Assembly: GCF_028128765.1 (NCBI RefSeq)
Contig: NZ_LBJG01000024.1
Span: 620,001 to 684,000 of the forward strand
Direction of reading: 5' to 3'
DNA: 64,000 nt
From: Bradyrhizobium sp. CCBAU 51627
Lineage (GTDB): Bacteria > Pseudomonadota > Alphaproteobacteria > Rhizobiales > Xanthobacteraceae
Positions 24,879 to 32,927 of the stretch are shown piece by piece. Position 1 is the stretch's first letter, and each line of letters begins with the position of its first letter. The position numbers were made by a program, and so were the translations under genes. The notes below the pieces were generated by a model. It was not told the origin of the DNA, ran no database searches, and saw only the letters and a program-made list of their open reading frames with translations.

Positions 24879-25772
24879 ATGTTGTCAAGGATCGCGCGGT
24901 TATTCTTAAGGACGCTCCGCCTCATCGCAGCGGCAAGTGCCGCACTCCATATGCTCACCTTGGCAGCTGCGACGGCGGGTCAGATCGGCTATCTTGGGCC
25001 GGCCGGATCATGGACGCACCAGGCGTGCCTTGAGCTGTTCGGTCCCTCTGACCTGGTCCCGCTATCCCAAGACGATCTGCTTTCAGCATATCAGAGCGGG
25101 AAGATCGACCGCGCTTGCTTGCCGGTTACGACCTCGCTGGTGGGAGCGACCCCGTATCTAGATCCGATCCTGGACCTGCCCCAGGTAAGGATCGTGGCCG
25201 AGTATCCAAAAATGCTCGGCTATAGCCTGCTTGCGCGTCATGGAACGCGACTGGGGGATATCAGAGAGGTTTTCGGGCATCCGGTCGCCTTTGACGAGGT
25301 CAAGCCTTGGCTGGACCACCAATTGCCGCAGGTTCGTCGTACCGCGGCGGCAAGTAGTGGCGCCGCGGCGCAGGCCGTTGCCAACAGCGAAGCCCTAGAC
25401 AAGGCATCTATTGGCCCAAAAATTGGCTCTGTGATTTATGGGCTGGATTCACTCGTCGATGGGATCGAAGAAGGTCCGCACAATGTCACGCGTTGGTGGG
25501 TGCTCGGCAAGGACAGCCCCGCGCCAACCGAGAAAGACAAGACGTCGTTGGTCGCGACTGTTGGTGATGCGGATCTTGCTCCCTTGCTTGCTTCATTCGC
25601 GGGCGCGGGAGTCCAGATCCTGACGATTTACGAGCGACCAGCCAAAACGGCGCTCGACCGACATCGATATCTGATTGAAGTCGCGGGGCATGAGACGACG
25701 GAGAACCTTGCCGGGCTGCTCCGCAAGCGTCCTGAGATTCGCGTGCTCGGGTCATATCCGCGACGGTACTGA
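24879..25772 (+). CDS. Exported prephenate dehydratase-like protein with ACT domain
   Basis: About 297 residues. A basic then hydrophobic N-terminus (residues 1-33, ending LAAATAGQ) looks like a signal peptide. It is followed by a full prephenate dehydratase domain: IGYLGPAGSWTHQA, the SAYQSGKIDRACLPVTTS segment, and NVTRWWVLGK, which keeps the catalytic Thr-Arg of the TRF motif but has Trp for Phe. An ACT-like domain follows (LLASFAGAGVQILTIYERP, HRYLIEVAGH), with YERP replacing the usual ESRP. Ordinary dehydratases are cytoplasmic, so export is odd; the known periplasmic enzyme PheC has a different fold. AAGGAGG 10 bases upstream supports ATG 24879. It may make phenylpyruvate outside the cytoplasm or may have become a sensor or binder. 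Confidence 0.75.
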   Translation: MLSRIARLFLRTLRLIAAASAALHMLTLAAATAGQIGYLGPAGSWTHQACLELFGPSDLVPLSQDDLLSAYQSGKIDRACLPVTTSLVGATPYLDPILDLPQVRIVAEYPKMLGYSLLARHGTRLGDIREVFGHPVAFDEVKPWLDHQLPQVRRTAAASSGAAAQAVANSEALDKASIGPKIGSVIYGLDSLVDGIEEGPHNVTRWWVLGKDSPAPTEKDKTSLVATVGDADLAPLLASFAGAGVQILTIYERPAKTALDRHRYLIEVAGHETTENLAGLLRKRPEIRVLGSYPRRY

Positions 25773-25781
25773 ACGCTTCTA

Positions 25782-26774
25782 CTAGGCGCGATCCGAGGCG
25801 TTTCGGAGTTGTTCAGTCGCTCGACGAAGCAGATCGTGGAACCACTCGTGTGAGGGATCACCCGATACTCTTTCGTGCCAAAGGAGCCTCACTTCGAGAG
25901 CCGTGGTCGCATAGGGCAATTCGCAAATCCCAAGTGCATAGGTTTTTTGAAGAACCTTGGCCAACGGGCGAGGAACGATCGCTGCCAGTCCAGTGTCCTC
26001 GAGAAGCGCCGGAAGGGCCAAAAAATGAGGCAGCGAGACTGCGATGCGCGGCGGATGCGAGCTGTCGGACAGGGCGCGTTCAAGGCTTGCCCTGTCGAAC
26101 ATTTCCGATCGTCTAGCCAAGCCTCGTTCCGAGATGAATCCGTCTATTGCGCCTTCCTGCTCGCCTCCAAATGAGACAACGACCAACGGAAGCTCGGCAA
26201 GCCGCATCGCGTCCAGGCGGCCGAGCTTGCGCTTTCGGCTGACCATCAGCACGTCGTCATATTCGAACAGAAGGCTGGACTTGAAACGGCTTGGCGGGCT
26301 CGAGAACACGCCAAGCGCCGCGTCAATTCTTCCGAGGTCGATCTGTTCTGCAAGATCTATGCGAGTGACCGGCTTGATCTTGAGATCGATAGAGGGAGCT
26401 TCTTGGCCGAGAATTCTCAGTAATGGTGAGGCCAGTACCATTGTGGTGAAGTCGTTGGCCGCAAGGGTGAATTGCTTGGTCGATTGACCGGGGTCGAAGG
26501 TTGGCAGTTCGACAGCGGCCTCGAGAGACCGGAGGGCTTCGCGAATCCGTGGGGCCATCGCAAGCGCCCGCGCCGTTGGCTGCATGCCCGACACCGTGCG
26601 GACAAACAGCTCATCGTCCAGCATCTCGCGAAGCCGGGCAAGCGAATGGCTGACTGCGGACTGGCTTAGGGCGACCCGGTGGCTGGCTCGGAGGACGCTT
26701 CGCTCCTCCATGACCGCATCAAAGACCCTGAGGAGGTTCAAATCCAGCGTGTTGAATGGAATGGACACGAGCAC
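25782..26774 (-). CDS. LysR-family transcription regulator
   Basis: A 330-residue LysR regulator starting at GTG. The winged helix comes first (LNLLRVFDAVMEERSVLRASHRVALSQSAVSHSLARLREML and DDELFVRTVSGMQPTARAL), then an effector-binding domain with DLAEQIDLGRIDAALGVF and PRIAVSLPHFLALPALL. The type is close to NodD/NahR/PcpR regulators of aromatic metabolism. It is divergent from the binding protein/nitroreductase operon across a 339-base gap, the classical arrangement for LysR control of the neighbouring genes. The inducer is likely the aromatic substrate of that operon or its product. Its 3' end is 9 bases from the convergent dehydratase gene. Confidence 0.9.
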   Translation of the reverse strand: MLVSIPFNTLDLNLLRVFDAVMEERSVLRASHRVALSQSAVSHSLARLREMLDDELFVRTVSGMQPTARALAMAPRIREALRSLEAAVELPTFDPGQSTKQFTLAANDFTTMVLASPLLRILGQEAPSIDLKIKPVTRIDLAEQIDLGRIDAALGVFSSPPSRFKSSLLFEYDDVLMVSRKRKLGRLDAMRLAELPLVVVSFGGEQEGAIDGFISERGLARRSEMFDRASLERALSDSSHPPRIAVSLPHFLALPALLEDTGLAAIVPRPLAKVLQKTYALGICELPYATTALEVRLLWHERVSGDPSHEWFHDLLRRATEQLRNASDRA

Positions 26775-26871
26775 GATCTCATCGCTTTGCAGAATGTCTA
26801 CCTGGCGGAGCCAAACCCGCGCCTCAGCTCAACGCTGGAGCGACTCGCAGGGCGCACGCGTGGGAAACGCT

Positions 26872-26887
26872 GGTATCCCGCTATACT
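26872..26887. promoter_or_regulatory. Weak Crp-family operator in the LysR/binding-protein divergent gap
   Basis: GGTATC-CCGC-TATACT is a two-sided but degenerate copy of the recurrent palindrome in the 339-base gap 26775-27113, 97 bases from the LysR start and 226 from the binding protein. The rest of the gap shows no gene; a LysR site is expected but I could not pick one with confidence. Confidence 0.3.
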
Positions 26888-27113
26888 GACCGGATGGGGC
26901 GTATCGTTCAAGGTTTCGAGTAATGAATACGCTGCCGTTCCGGTGGTTGAATGCGCGCTGTCAGACCACTTCGAGCCGCGCTCGGATGAAACCGAGCAGC
27001 CTGAGCCGCGTGTCTTACCAATCTGAACACCATTCATTTTGATGTTGCGAGAGTTTCACTTCCGCCACGAATAGTCCCGTCAGTATCCTTTGGCGTTTTC
27101 TGGGGGCGATCAA

Positions 27114-28328
27114 ATGGAAGCGATGTATTTGGTAAGACGTTCGCTAGGTGGGTTGATCGGACTTGTTTTGCTGGCTGCGCCTGCCACCGCTGAAAATGGA
27201 CCAGTTAAGCTTGGCGTTCTGAGCGACATGTCTTCGCTCTATGCGGACAATGGCGGGCAGGGATCGGTTGTCGCGGCGCAAATGGCAGTCGATGACTTCG
27301 GCGGTAAAGTCTTGGGCCGAGATGTTCAGGTGGTCTCTGCCGACCACCAGAACAAGGCCGACGCGGGAGCAACGATATCTCGACGCTGGCTAGACAGCGA
27401 GAGCGTCGAGGTTATTCTCGATGTGCCGAATTCGGCAGTCGCCCTGGCCGTGCAGGGCATCACCCGTGAGAAGAAGAAGGTCTTCCTGGCAACCGGTGCG
27501 GCAACATCTCGGCTGACGGGCGACGAATGCTCAGGGACTGGAATTCATTGGACCTACGATACTTACGCTCTTTCCCAAGGCACCACAAAGGCGATCGCGA
27601 AGCTCGGCTCCAAGACCTGGTTTTTCCTCTCGGCCGACTACTCTCTCGGTGCGCAACTTGAGGCGGATAGTCGTAAGGTTATCGAATCGACGGGCGCGCG
27701 CGTGGTCGGTGCGGTGAAGCATCCGATCAACACGCCTGACTTTTCTTCGTTCCTATTGCAGGCACAGTCATCGAAGGCCGAAGTGATCGCTCTCGCAAAC
27801 GCGGGAGGCGATTTCATCAACGCCGTGAAGCAGGCTAGCGAATTCGGCATCACAAAGGAGCAGAAGCTTGCGGGCCTGATCGTTTTTATCGCTGATATTC
27901 ACAGTCTCGGCCTTCAGAGCGCTCAGGGCTTGCTCCTCAGTTCAGCGTTTTACTGGGATCTGAATGACAAGACGCGAGCCTGGTCCAAGCGCTTCATCGA
28001 AAAGACCCAGAAGGTGCCGACGATGATCCACGCCGGCACCTACGGTGCGGTCATCCACTACCTGAAAGCGGTTCAAGCCGCCGGTACGCTCGACGGCCCT
28101 ATTGTCGCGGCCAAAATGCGCGAAATGCCGGTGAACGACTTCATGACGGAAAATGGCAAGATCCGCGAAGACGGTCGCCTGGTCCGCGACATGTATCTCT
28201 TCCGTGTCAAGTCGCCGCAGGAATCCAAGTACAAGTTCGACTATTACCAGCTGCTCGCCACGATGCCCGGCGAAGAGGCATTCAGGCCCATGGAGGAGGG
28301 GGGATGTCCACTCTTGAAGAAGCAGTAG
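27114..28328 (+). CDS. LIV-type ABC transporter substrate-binding protein
   Basis: A periplasmic binding protein of about 404 residues with a signal peptide (SLGGLIGLVLLAAPATA) and the LIV-type start VKLGVLSDMSSLYADNGGQGSVVAAQMAVDDFGG. Later marks are VILDVPNSAVALAVQGI, FFLSADYSLGAQLEADS and the C-terminal DGRLVRDMYLFRVKSP. No permeases lie next to it, so it must use another LIV complex, such as those at 14514 or 48458. It leads an operon with nitroreductase, lyase/mutase-like and dioxygenase genes, and the nitroreductase start overlaps its end by 25 bases. Relatives of this protein commonly bind benzoate-type acids; nitrobenzoate is a plausible ligand by context. Confidence 0.88.
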   Translation: MEAMYLVRRSLGGLIGLVLLAAPATAENGPVKLGVLSDMSSLYADNGGQGSVVAAQMAVDDFGGKVLGRDVQVVSADHQNKADAGATISRRWLDSESVEVILDVPNSAVALAVQGITREKKKVFLATGAATSRLTGDECSGTGIHWTYDTYALSQGTTKAIAKLGSKTWFFLSADYSLGAQLEADSRKVIESTGARVVGAVKHPINTPDFSSFLLQAQSSKAEVIALANAGGDFINAVKQASEFGITKEQKLAGLIVFIADIHSLGLQSAQGLLLSSAFYWDLNDKTRAWSKRFIEKTQKVPTMIHAGTYGAVIHYLKAVQAAGTLDGPIVAAKMREMPVNDFMTENGKIREDGRLVRDMYLFRVKSPQESKYKFDYYQLLATMPGEEAFRPMEEGGCPLLKKQ

Positions 28329-29032
28329 AGATGGCTCGGATACCGGACGATTCTGCCGCGGTCATCATCGACCGCACGATCGGGGGCCGCTATGCCTGCC
28401 GCGATTTCAGCAACGATGCGGTATCGCGGGACACGATCGAGGAGATACTCGAGGTTGCGAGGTTTGCCCCGAGCGGGGCCAACATTCAGCCCTGGCATGT
28501 CTACGCGCTGGCCGGCGAGGCAAAGCGAAACCTGTCGGCTCGGCTGCTTGACGCCCACCGAACGGCGCGGGACGAACATTTGTCCGAGTACAAGTACTAT
28601 GCCGATGAGCTCCCATCTCTCCACGCCGCCCGACGGAAGGAGTTCGGAGGGCTGTTTTATGGATCGCTTGGAATCGAGCAGGCGGATATCGAGGCGCGAG
28701 CGAAACAGACCGCGAAAAATTACGGCTTTTTCGGCGCGCCGGTTGGACTGATCGTCACAATCGATCGGCGATTAGAAATCGGCAGCTGGCTGGATCTCGG
28801 GATGTTCGTACAAAATATACTCTTGGCCGCGGCGGGGCGCGGCCTGCAGTCCTGTCCGCAGGAGACCTTTGCCAAATATCATCGGATCATCCGGCCGCTC
28901 CTGTCCATTCCGCAGGAGCAAATCGTCGTCTGCGGCATCTCGATCGGCCGCGCCAGAAGCCCTGGCGAACAGCGCTTGATGCCTCGCGATCCCGTCAAGG
29001 CGTTCGCGTCATTCTCGGGATTTGAGGAATAG
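28304..29032 (+). CDS. Nitroreductase family flavoprotein
   Basis: A 242-residue FMN-dependent nitroreductase. Motifs: IGGRYACRDFSNDAVSRDTIEEILEVARFAPSGANIQPW in the N-terminal FMN site, GFFGAPVGLIVTID in the middle, GSWLDLGMFVQNILLAAAGRGLQSCPQ, and VVCGISIGRARSPGE at the end. Such enzymes reduce aromatic nitro groups with NAD(P)H through nitroso to hydroxylamino. ATG 28304 has GGAGGAGG about 6 bases upstream. The next two genes, resembling hydroxylaminobenzoate lyase/mutase and 3-hydroxyanthranilate dioxygenase, make reduction of a nitrobenzoate the most economical interpretation. A general quinone or drug reductase role would not explain these neighbours. Confidence 0.88.
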   Translation: MSTLEEAVEMARIPDDSAAVIIDRTIGGRYACRDFSNDAVSRDTIEEILEVARFAPSGANIQPWHVYALAGEAKRNLSARLLDAHRTARDEHLSEYKYYADELPSLHAARRKEFGGLFYGSLGIEQADIEARAKQTAKNYGFFGAPVGLIVTIDRRLEIGSWLDLGMFVQNILLAAAGRGLQSCPQETFAKYHRIIRPLLSIPQEQIVVCGISIGRARSPGEQRLMPRDPVKAFASFSGFEE

Positions 29033-29042
29033 CGAAAGGAAA

Positions 29043-29600
29043 ATGACAATGGGACATCGCGAAGAACTCATCCGGTGTAGCATTCCGTTTCTCCGTGAGG
29101 TTAGGGACATGACTCCGGGAGCGGCGATGGAAGCCTGGCTGAACCAAACCTACGGTCGGGACAGCGACTTCTACAAGGAGCTGTCGCGCCTGATCAGGAT
29201 CGGCGTTCAGGAAGGGTGGGCTGCGAACCAGGAAGTAGATGGACCAGACTACAGACGCAGTCGAATTCTCGAGCCCTCGCCGGAGACATTCCACTTCAGC
29301 ATCACGGCTGTGTACATGAACAGCAAACATCCCCGTCGCTTCAATGACGAGGACGACAATGAAGTCATTCGAGGACAATATCATGGACACCCTTACGGTG
29401 AGATCAATCTCGTCGTTCCTCTCGACGAAGGGGCCGAACTGAAGGGCCTGCAGGGCTGGCAGGGGCCGGGTTGGACCGCCCCCGATCCCGGCAGCCGGCA
29501 CTATCCGGAGGTCAAGGGCGGAGCGCTCATCGCGCTGTTTTATCTTCCCGCCGGCCGCATCTCGTACGATTTCGAGCCTCCGGCCCAATCGCCTGCTTAG
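29043..29600 (+). CDS. Hydroxylaminobenzoate lyase/mutase-like protein (PnbB/NbaB type, cupin-like)
   Basis: About 185 residues with no signal peptide. A helical N-terminal half (EELIRCSIPFLREVRDM, AMEAWLNQTYG) precedes a compact beta-rich half with GQYHGHPYGEINLVVPLDE, GPGWTAPDPGSRHYPEVKGG and LIALFYLPAGRISYDF. The pattern of two His and a Glu followed by a distant GSRH is metal-cupin-like and resembles what I recall of 4-hydroxylaminobenzoate lyase PnbB and its relatives. It lies 10 bases after a nitroreductase and before a 3-hydroxyanthranilate dioxygenase. This fits conversion of 2-hydroxylaminobenzoate to 3-hydroxyanthranilate, as in the 2-nitrobenzoate pathway. The family assignment rests on recall and context, so it is moderately sure. 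Confidence 0.6.
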   Translation: MTMGHREELIRCSIPFLREVRDMTPGAAMEAWLNQTYGRDSDFYKELSRLIRIGVQEGWAANQEVDGPDYRRSRILEPSPETFHFSITAVYMNSKHPRRFNDEDDNEVIRGQYHGHPYGEINLVVPLDEGAELKGLQGWQGPGWTAPDPGSRHYPEVKGGALIALFYLPAGRISYDFEPPAQSPA

Positions 29601-29678
29601 GCGCATTCGCCGCAGTTTTCGGTCGACCCGCGATCTGAAAATATGTGTCCATGAGCGCCGGAGCCAGAGGAGGTATGC

Positions 29679-30188
29679 ATGTTTCCACCACCGCTAGTGA
29701 AGCTTGAAGAGGTCACCACCCGGCTTCGCGAGACGCAAAAGCGTGTCGAGGTGTTGTGGCAAGAGCCCGAATCGCTTGCGTTCGTGGCCCGAGGACGGGA
29801 GTACAGGAGTGAATTTCACATCAATGACAGCGATGAATTCACCTACATGATCCGCGGTTCGATGAACCTTCACTACAGAACGCCGGAAGGCAAGGAGGAG
29901 GTCATCGTGATTCCCGAAGGATCCGTGAACTTCATGCCGGCAGGTACGCCGCATTCGCCTCGATTTCCGCCCGATGCGTTCGCCCTGATCGTTGAACGTG
30001 GCCGTCGGCAAGGCGAGATCGACAAATTCCAGTGGTTTTGCCCGAAGTGCGACCATCTACTGCACGAAGAGGAATTTGTCGTTTCTGATTACCGCGCCGA
30101 TCCGGTGTCGCAAGCTTACAAGAACTTCTTCGAGAGCGAGAAGGCGCGCACCTGCAAGGCCTGCGGCAATTTGATGCCAAAGCCATAA
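29679..30188 (+). CDS. nbaC: 3-hydroxyanthranilate 3,4-dioxygenase
   Basis: A 169-residue type III extradiol (cupin) dioxygenase. The iron site is visible as FHINDSDEFTYMIRGSMNLHY (His, Glu) and PAGTPHSPRF (His). The C-terminal rubredoxin-like site of bacterial enzymes is present as CPKC and CKAC, about 37 residues apart. It cleaves 3-hydroxyanthranilate to 2-amino-3-carboxymuconate semialdehyde. AGAGGAGG lies upstream of ATG 29679. In tryptophan-degrading bacteria this gene usually accompanies kynurenine genes, which are absent here; instead a nitroreductase and a lyase/mutase-like gene precede it, as in 2-nitrobenzoate pathways. The decarboxylase for its product is not in the window. Confidence 0.9.
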   Translation: MFPPPLVKLEEVTTRLRETQKRVEVLWQEPESLAFVARGREYRSEFHINDSDEFTYMIRGSMNLHYRTPEGKEEVIVIPEGSVNFMPAGTPHSPRFPPDAFALIVERGRRQGEIDKFQWFCPKCDHLLHEEEFVVSDYRADPVSQAYKNFFESEKARTCKACGNLMPKP

Positions 30189-30238
30189 GAGAGCAGTGCT
30201 CTGGCGGTGTTAGCCGTGTGGTTGACGGAGCAGTCTGG

Positions 30239-30259
30239 CCTGCTGCCGGTGGCAGCAGG
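30239..30259 (+). terminator. Hairpin after the nitroaromatic operon
   Basis: A perfect 9-bp stem (CCTGCTGCC, 3-base loop, GGCAGCAGG) lies 51 bases after the dioxygenase stop in the 261-base convergent gap 30189-30449. There is no T-tract, so it may be a weak or Rho-assisted terminator. Nothing else is evident in this gap. Confidence 0.4.
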
Positions 30260-30449
30260 TACGCTGCAATCACGGTGGGGCCGGCTCGGGGGAACATGCG
30301 CTCGCGCGCCGCAATGCTTAATGGGTTTCTACGAACCACTAGATCGACGGCGGACTTAGTTCGCAAAAAGACGGCGGTTCGTGGCTGCGCGTCGGCGAAT
30401 CCGAGCGTTTCCAGTCGAATAGTCAAGGTTGGGTGTGGGTCGATGACCG

Positions 30450-30863
30450 TCATTTCGGGCCATCGAACATGGCGACGCAGTCGATTTCGACATTCACGCC
30501 ATCCCGATGTGGCGTTCCGCCGACGCAGGTTCGGGTGACCCGTTCGTCGCCAATCTCGCGACGAAAGACCTCGTTAAACTTCTTGAAATCACGTACGTCC
30601 CGCAAAATGACGCGCATATTGACGACATTTGAGAAGTCAGCCCCAGCTGCCTCCAGGACGCTGCGCAAGTTGGACAAGGTTCGCTGTGTCTGAACCTCAA
30701 TATCTGGTCCAACCACTTGCTTAGTCGTCGGATCGAGAGGTCCTTGTCCCGACACGAACAGCATATCGCCGAACCGGATCGCCTGAACGATGGGCGAGGG
30801 AGTCGACTGGTCGGTGAAGCCAGTCACCGGCGCGCTGTTTGACGTAATTACAGTCTTTGGCAT
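30450..30863 (-). CDS. RidA family protein, possible 2-aminomuconate deaminase
   Basis: A 137-residue RidA-fold protein with STPSPIVQAIRFGDMLFVSGQGPLDP, LSNLRSVLEAAGADFSNVVNMRVILRDVRDF and a C-terminal TRTCVGGTPHRDGVNVEIDCVAMF. The His-rich THR/PHRDG end differs from the RPGLxIEI ending of classical RidA proteins. 2-aminomuconate deaminases of nitrobenzene and nitrobenzoate pathways belong to this family. The gene is convergent with the 3-hydroxyanthranilate dioxygenase, whose pathway needs such a deaminase, so that role is plausible, but its separate strand leaves room for another function. It is divergent from the family 5 binding protein at 31137. Confidence 0.8.
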   Translation of the reverse strand: MPKTVITSNSAPVTGFTDQSTPSPIVQAIRFGDMLFVSGQGPLDPTTKQVVGPDIEVQTQRTLSNLRSVLEAAGADFSNVVNMRVILRDVRDFKKFNEVFRREIGDERVTRTCVGGTPHRDGVNVEIDCVAMFDGPK

Positions 30864-31030
30864 CGCAGCAACTGCTCCAGAGCAACCGAGGGAACGAGGT
30901 CCGATATCAGCGAAACGGTGCGCGAGACGCTAGTTTCGGATCGGAAGAGGTTGCACCATTGCTCTGACTTGCCGTTCCTCGCGATTAGCCGCCTCGTCCG
31001 GCCGAGGAGGCAATTTGTCCGGGGGCCGGC

Positions 31031-31046
31031 AGTATCGCCGTATACC
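31031..31046. promoter_or_regulatory. Candidate Crp-family operator before the family 5 binding protein
   Basis: AGTATC-GCCG-TATACC is a degenerate copy of the recurrent palindrome, 90 bases before the binding-protein start at 31137 and 167 bases from the divergent RidA gene. The 273-base gap 30864-31136 holds no gene. Confidence 0.4.
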
Positions 31047-31136
31047 GACATAGCCTTTGATCCACCGGCAGTCTTACGGACGGTAGGAGCGGTTTGGCTC
31101 GACTGGGTCAATTGCGCGCAAGAGAAAGGTGCCGTC

Positions 31137-32729
31137 ATGTTGCTGAACCGCCGCGAGGCTGGATTGATGTTGGCGAGCGTCCTTGCATCTGGACCAGCCT
31201 TTGCGCAAGGTGGCACCGGCCAGGCGAGCCGGACGCTGAAGATGGTGCCCCATGCTGTCCTGCGCCTTTTGGATCCGGTGGGGACGAGCGCATACATCAC
31301 CCGAAATCACGGCTATCTGATCTACGATACGCTCTTCGGGTTTGACGAGAAATTTAGGCCCCAGCCCCAGATGGTTGGAAACTGGAACGTCAGCGGGGAC
31401 GGGCTGGTTTACACCTTCACACTTCGCGACGGTCTGCGTTTCCACGACGGAGCCCCGGTGACATCGGACGACTGCATTGCTTCGCTCTCACGCTGGATGA
31501 AGAGCGACATGACCGGCGAACGCCTGGCGCGGTCGGTGAAGGAGATGGTGGCGGTCGACACAAAAACGTTCAAAATCGTCCTTAGCGCGTCTTTTGCCTC
31601 GATGCTTGAGGCTCTGGCCAAGCCAAGCACAAACGTGCCATTCATCATGCCGAAGCGAGTTGTCGAGGCCGCTGACAAGGGGGCTGGTATCACGGATACG
31701 ACCGGCTCGGGTCCGTTCAAGTTCGTTGCCTCGGAATTTCGTCCCGGCATCAAGGTCGTCTACGAGCGCAACGCAGACTATGTGCCTCGTTCGGAGCCGG
31801 CCAGTTATCTCGCGGGCGGCAAGATCGCAAAGCTTGATCGCATCGAATGGCTGACATTTCCCGACATCCAGACGGTCGTGAACGCGATCAAGAAGGGAGA
31901 TATCGATCTTGTCGAATGGGTAACCGCGGATACATTGACGCTATTGCGCGGCGCGCCGGGCCTCGAAATCCAGAAGCTCGCCAGCGCAAATTGCCCGTTC
32001 CTAAGGATGAACTGGCTCTATCCACCTTTCGACAACGTGAAGATTCGCCAGGCCGCCCAGCTTGCCGTTTCGCAACGCGACGTCATGGATGCGGTTGTCG
32101 GTGATCAAAAAGCCTACGAGGTTTGCGGCGCCTTGTTCGGTTGCGGCTCTCCTCTTGAGACGAATGCCGCGTCCGTGGGTGTGGAGAAGGCCGATCCTGC
32201 GAAAGCGAAGGCGCTTCTCAAGGAAGCGGGCTACAAAGGGGAGCCTGTCGTGTTCATCAACCCCGGAGACCTTACCGTCTGGTCGGCCGTAAGCTCGGTG
32301 ACGTCGGAAATGTTGAAAGCGGCCGGCTTCAACGTCGACTTCCAGACGATGGACTTCGCCACCTTGCTTGCTCGGCGAAATCGACAGACGCCGCCTGCTG
32401 AAGGTGGCTGGAATATCATGGCGACGATCAACAGCACGCTGGATCTGTATTTCCCGTTAAGCAACGTGAACTTGGATGGCCGCGGAAAGTCGGGCTATTC
32501 CGGATGGTCTTCCGATTCCGAAATGGAGGCCCTCAAAGAGACGTTTGCGAAGGCATCGGATCCGGCTGATCAAAAGGCCATCGCCGAGAAGATCCAGAAA
32601 CGTGCCTATGAGCAGGTCCATTACATCCCGCTTGGCATGTACAACAATTTTTCGATCAGGCGCTCGAACGTGTCGCCACTCCTTGCAGCTCCCGTCACGG
32701 TCTACTGGGGACTCGAAAAATCGGCGTAA
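31137..32729 (+). CDS. ABC transporter substrate-binding protein, family 5 (DppA/OppA type)
   Basis: About 530 residues. The N-terminus MLLNRREAGLMLASVLASG with AFAQ has a twin Arg and a weak hydrophobic core, so Tat or Sec export is possible. The body shows family 5 marks: ITRNHGYLIYDTLFGFDEKFRPQPQMVGNW, YTFTLRDGLRFHDGAPVTSDDCIASL, TGSGPFKFVASE and the C-terminal HYIPLGMYNNFSIRR. No permeases are adjacent; the peptide-type permeases and ATPase at 1544-5012 lack a binding protein, so the two may work together. Both have a copy of the same palindrome upstream. The ligand may be a peptide-like or other organic solute. An amidase gene follows on the same strand. Confidence 0.9.
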   Translation: MLLNRREAGLMLASVLASGPAFAQGGTGQASRTLKMVPHAVLRLLDPVGTSAYITRNHGYLIYDTLFGFDEKFRPQPQMVGNWNVSGDGLVYTFTLRDGLRFHDGAPVTSDDCIASLSRWMKSDMTGERLARSVKEMVAVDTKTFKIVLSASFASMLEALAKPSTNVPFIMPKRVVEAADKGAGITDTTGSGPFKFVASEFRPGIKVVYERNADYVPRSEPASYLAGGKIAKLDRIEWLTFPDIQTVVNAIKKGDIDLVEWVTADTLTLLRGAPGLEIQKLASANCPFLRMNWLYPPFDNVKIRQAAQLAVSQRDVMDAVVGDQKAYEVCGALFGCGSPLETNAASVGVEKADPAKAKALLKEAGYKGEPVVFINPGDLTVWSAVSSVTSEMLKAAGFNVDFQTMDFATLLARRNRQTPPAEGGWNIMATINSTLDLYFPLSNVNLDGRGKSGYSGWSSDSEMEALKETFAKASDPADQKAIAEKIQKRAYEQVHYIPLGMYNNFSIRRSNVSPLLAAPVTVYWGLEKSA

Positions 32730-32852
32730 GCGCTGCCATCGCGCATGATTTGTCAAAAGAGCTGCGACCAGAAGCCGCCCGAGAGGGCCGGCCGTCATGT
32801 GAGGCTGCCTGTCGACTGATCGGTGAAGGCGAGTTGCATTTAAGGCCTGATC

Positions 32853-32868
32853 TGTATCCTCCGATACA
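32853..32868. promoter_or_regulatory. Crp-family operator before the amidase
   Basis: TGTATC-CTCC-GATACA is a perfect palindrome 59 bases before the amidase start at 32928. A CATAGT box at 32890-32895 stands where a -10 element would be if the site were centred near -41, as for a class II activator. Confidence 0.6.
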
Positions 32869-32927
32869 AGCGCCAGCAGAGATCGTCAGCATAGTTTGGA
32901 TCCTCCGACGAACCCCAATGTCTCAGG

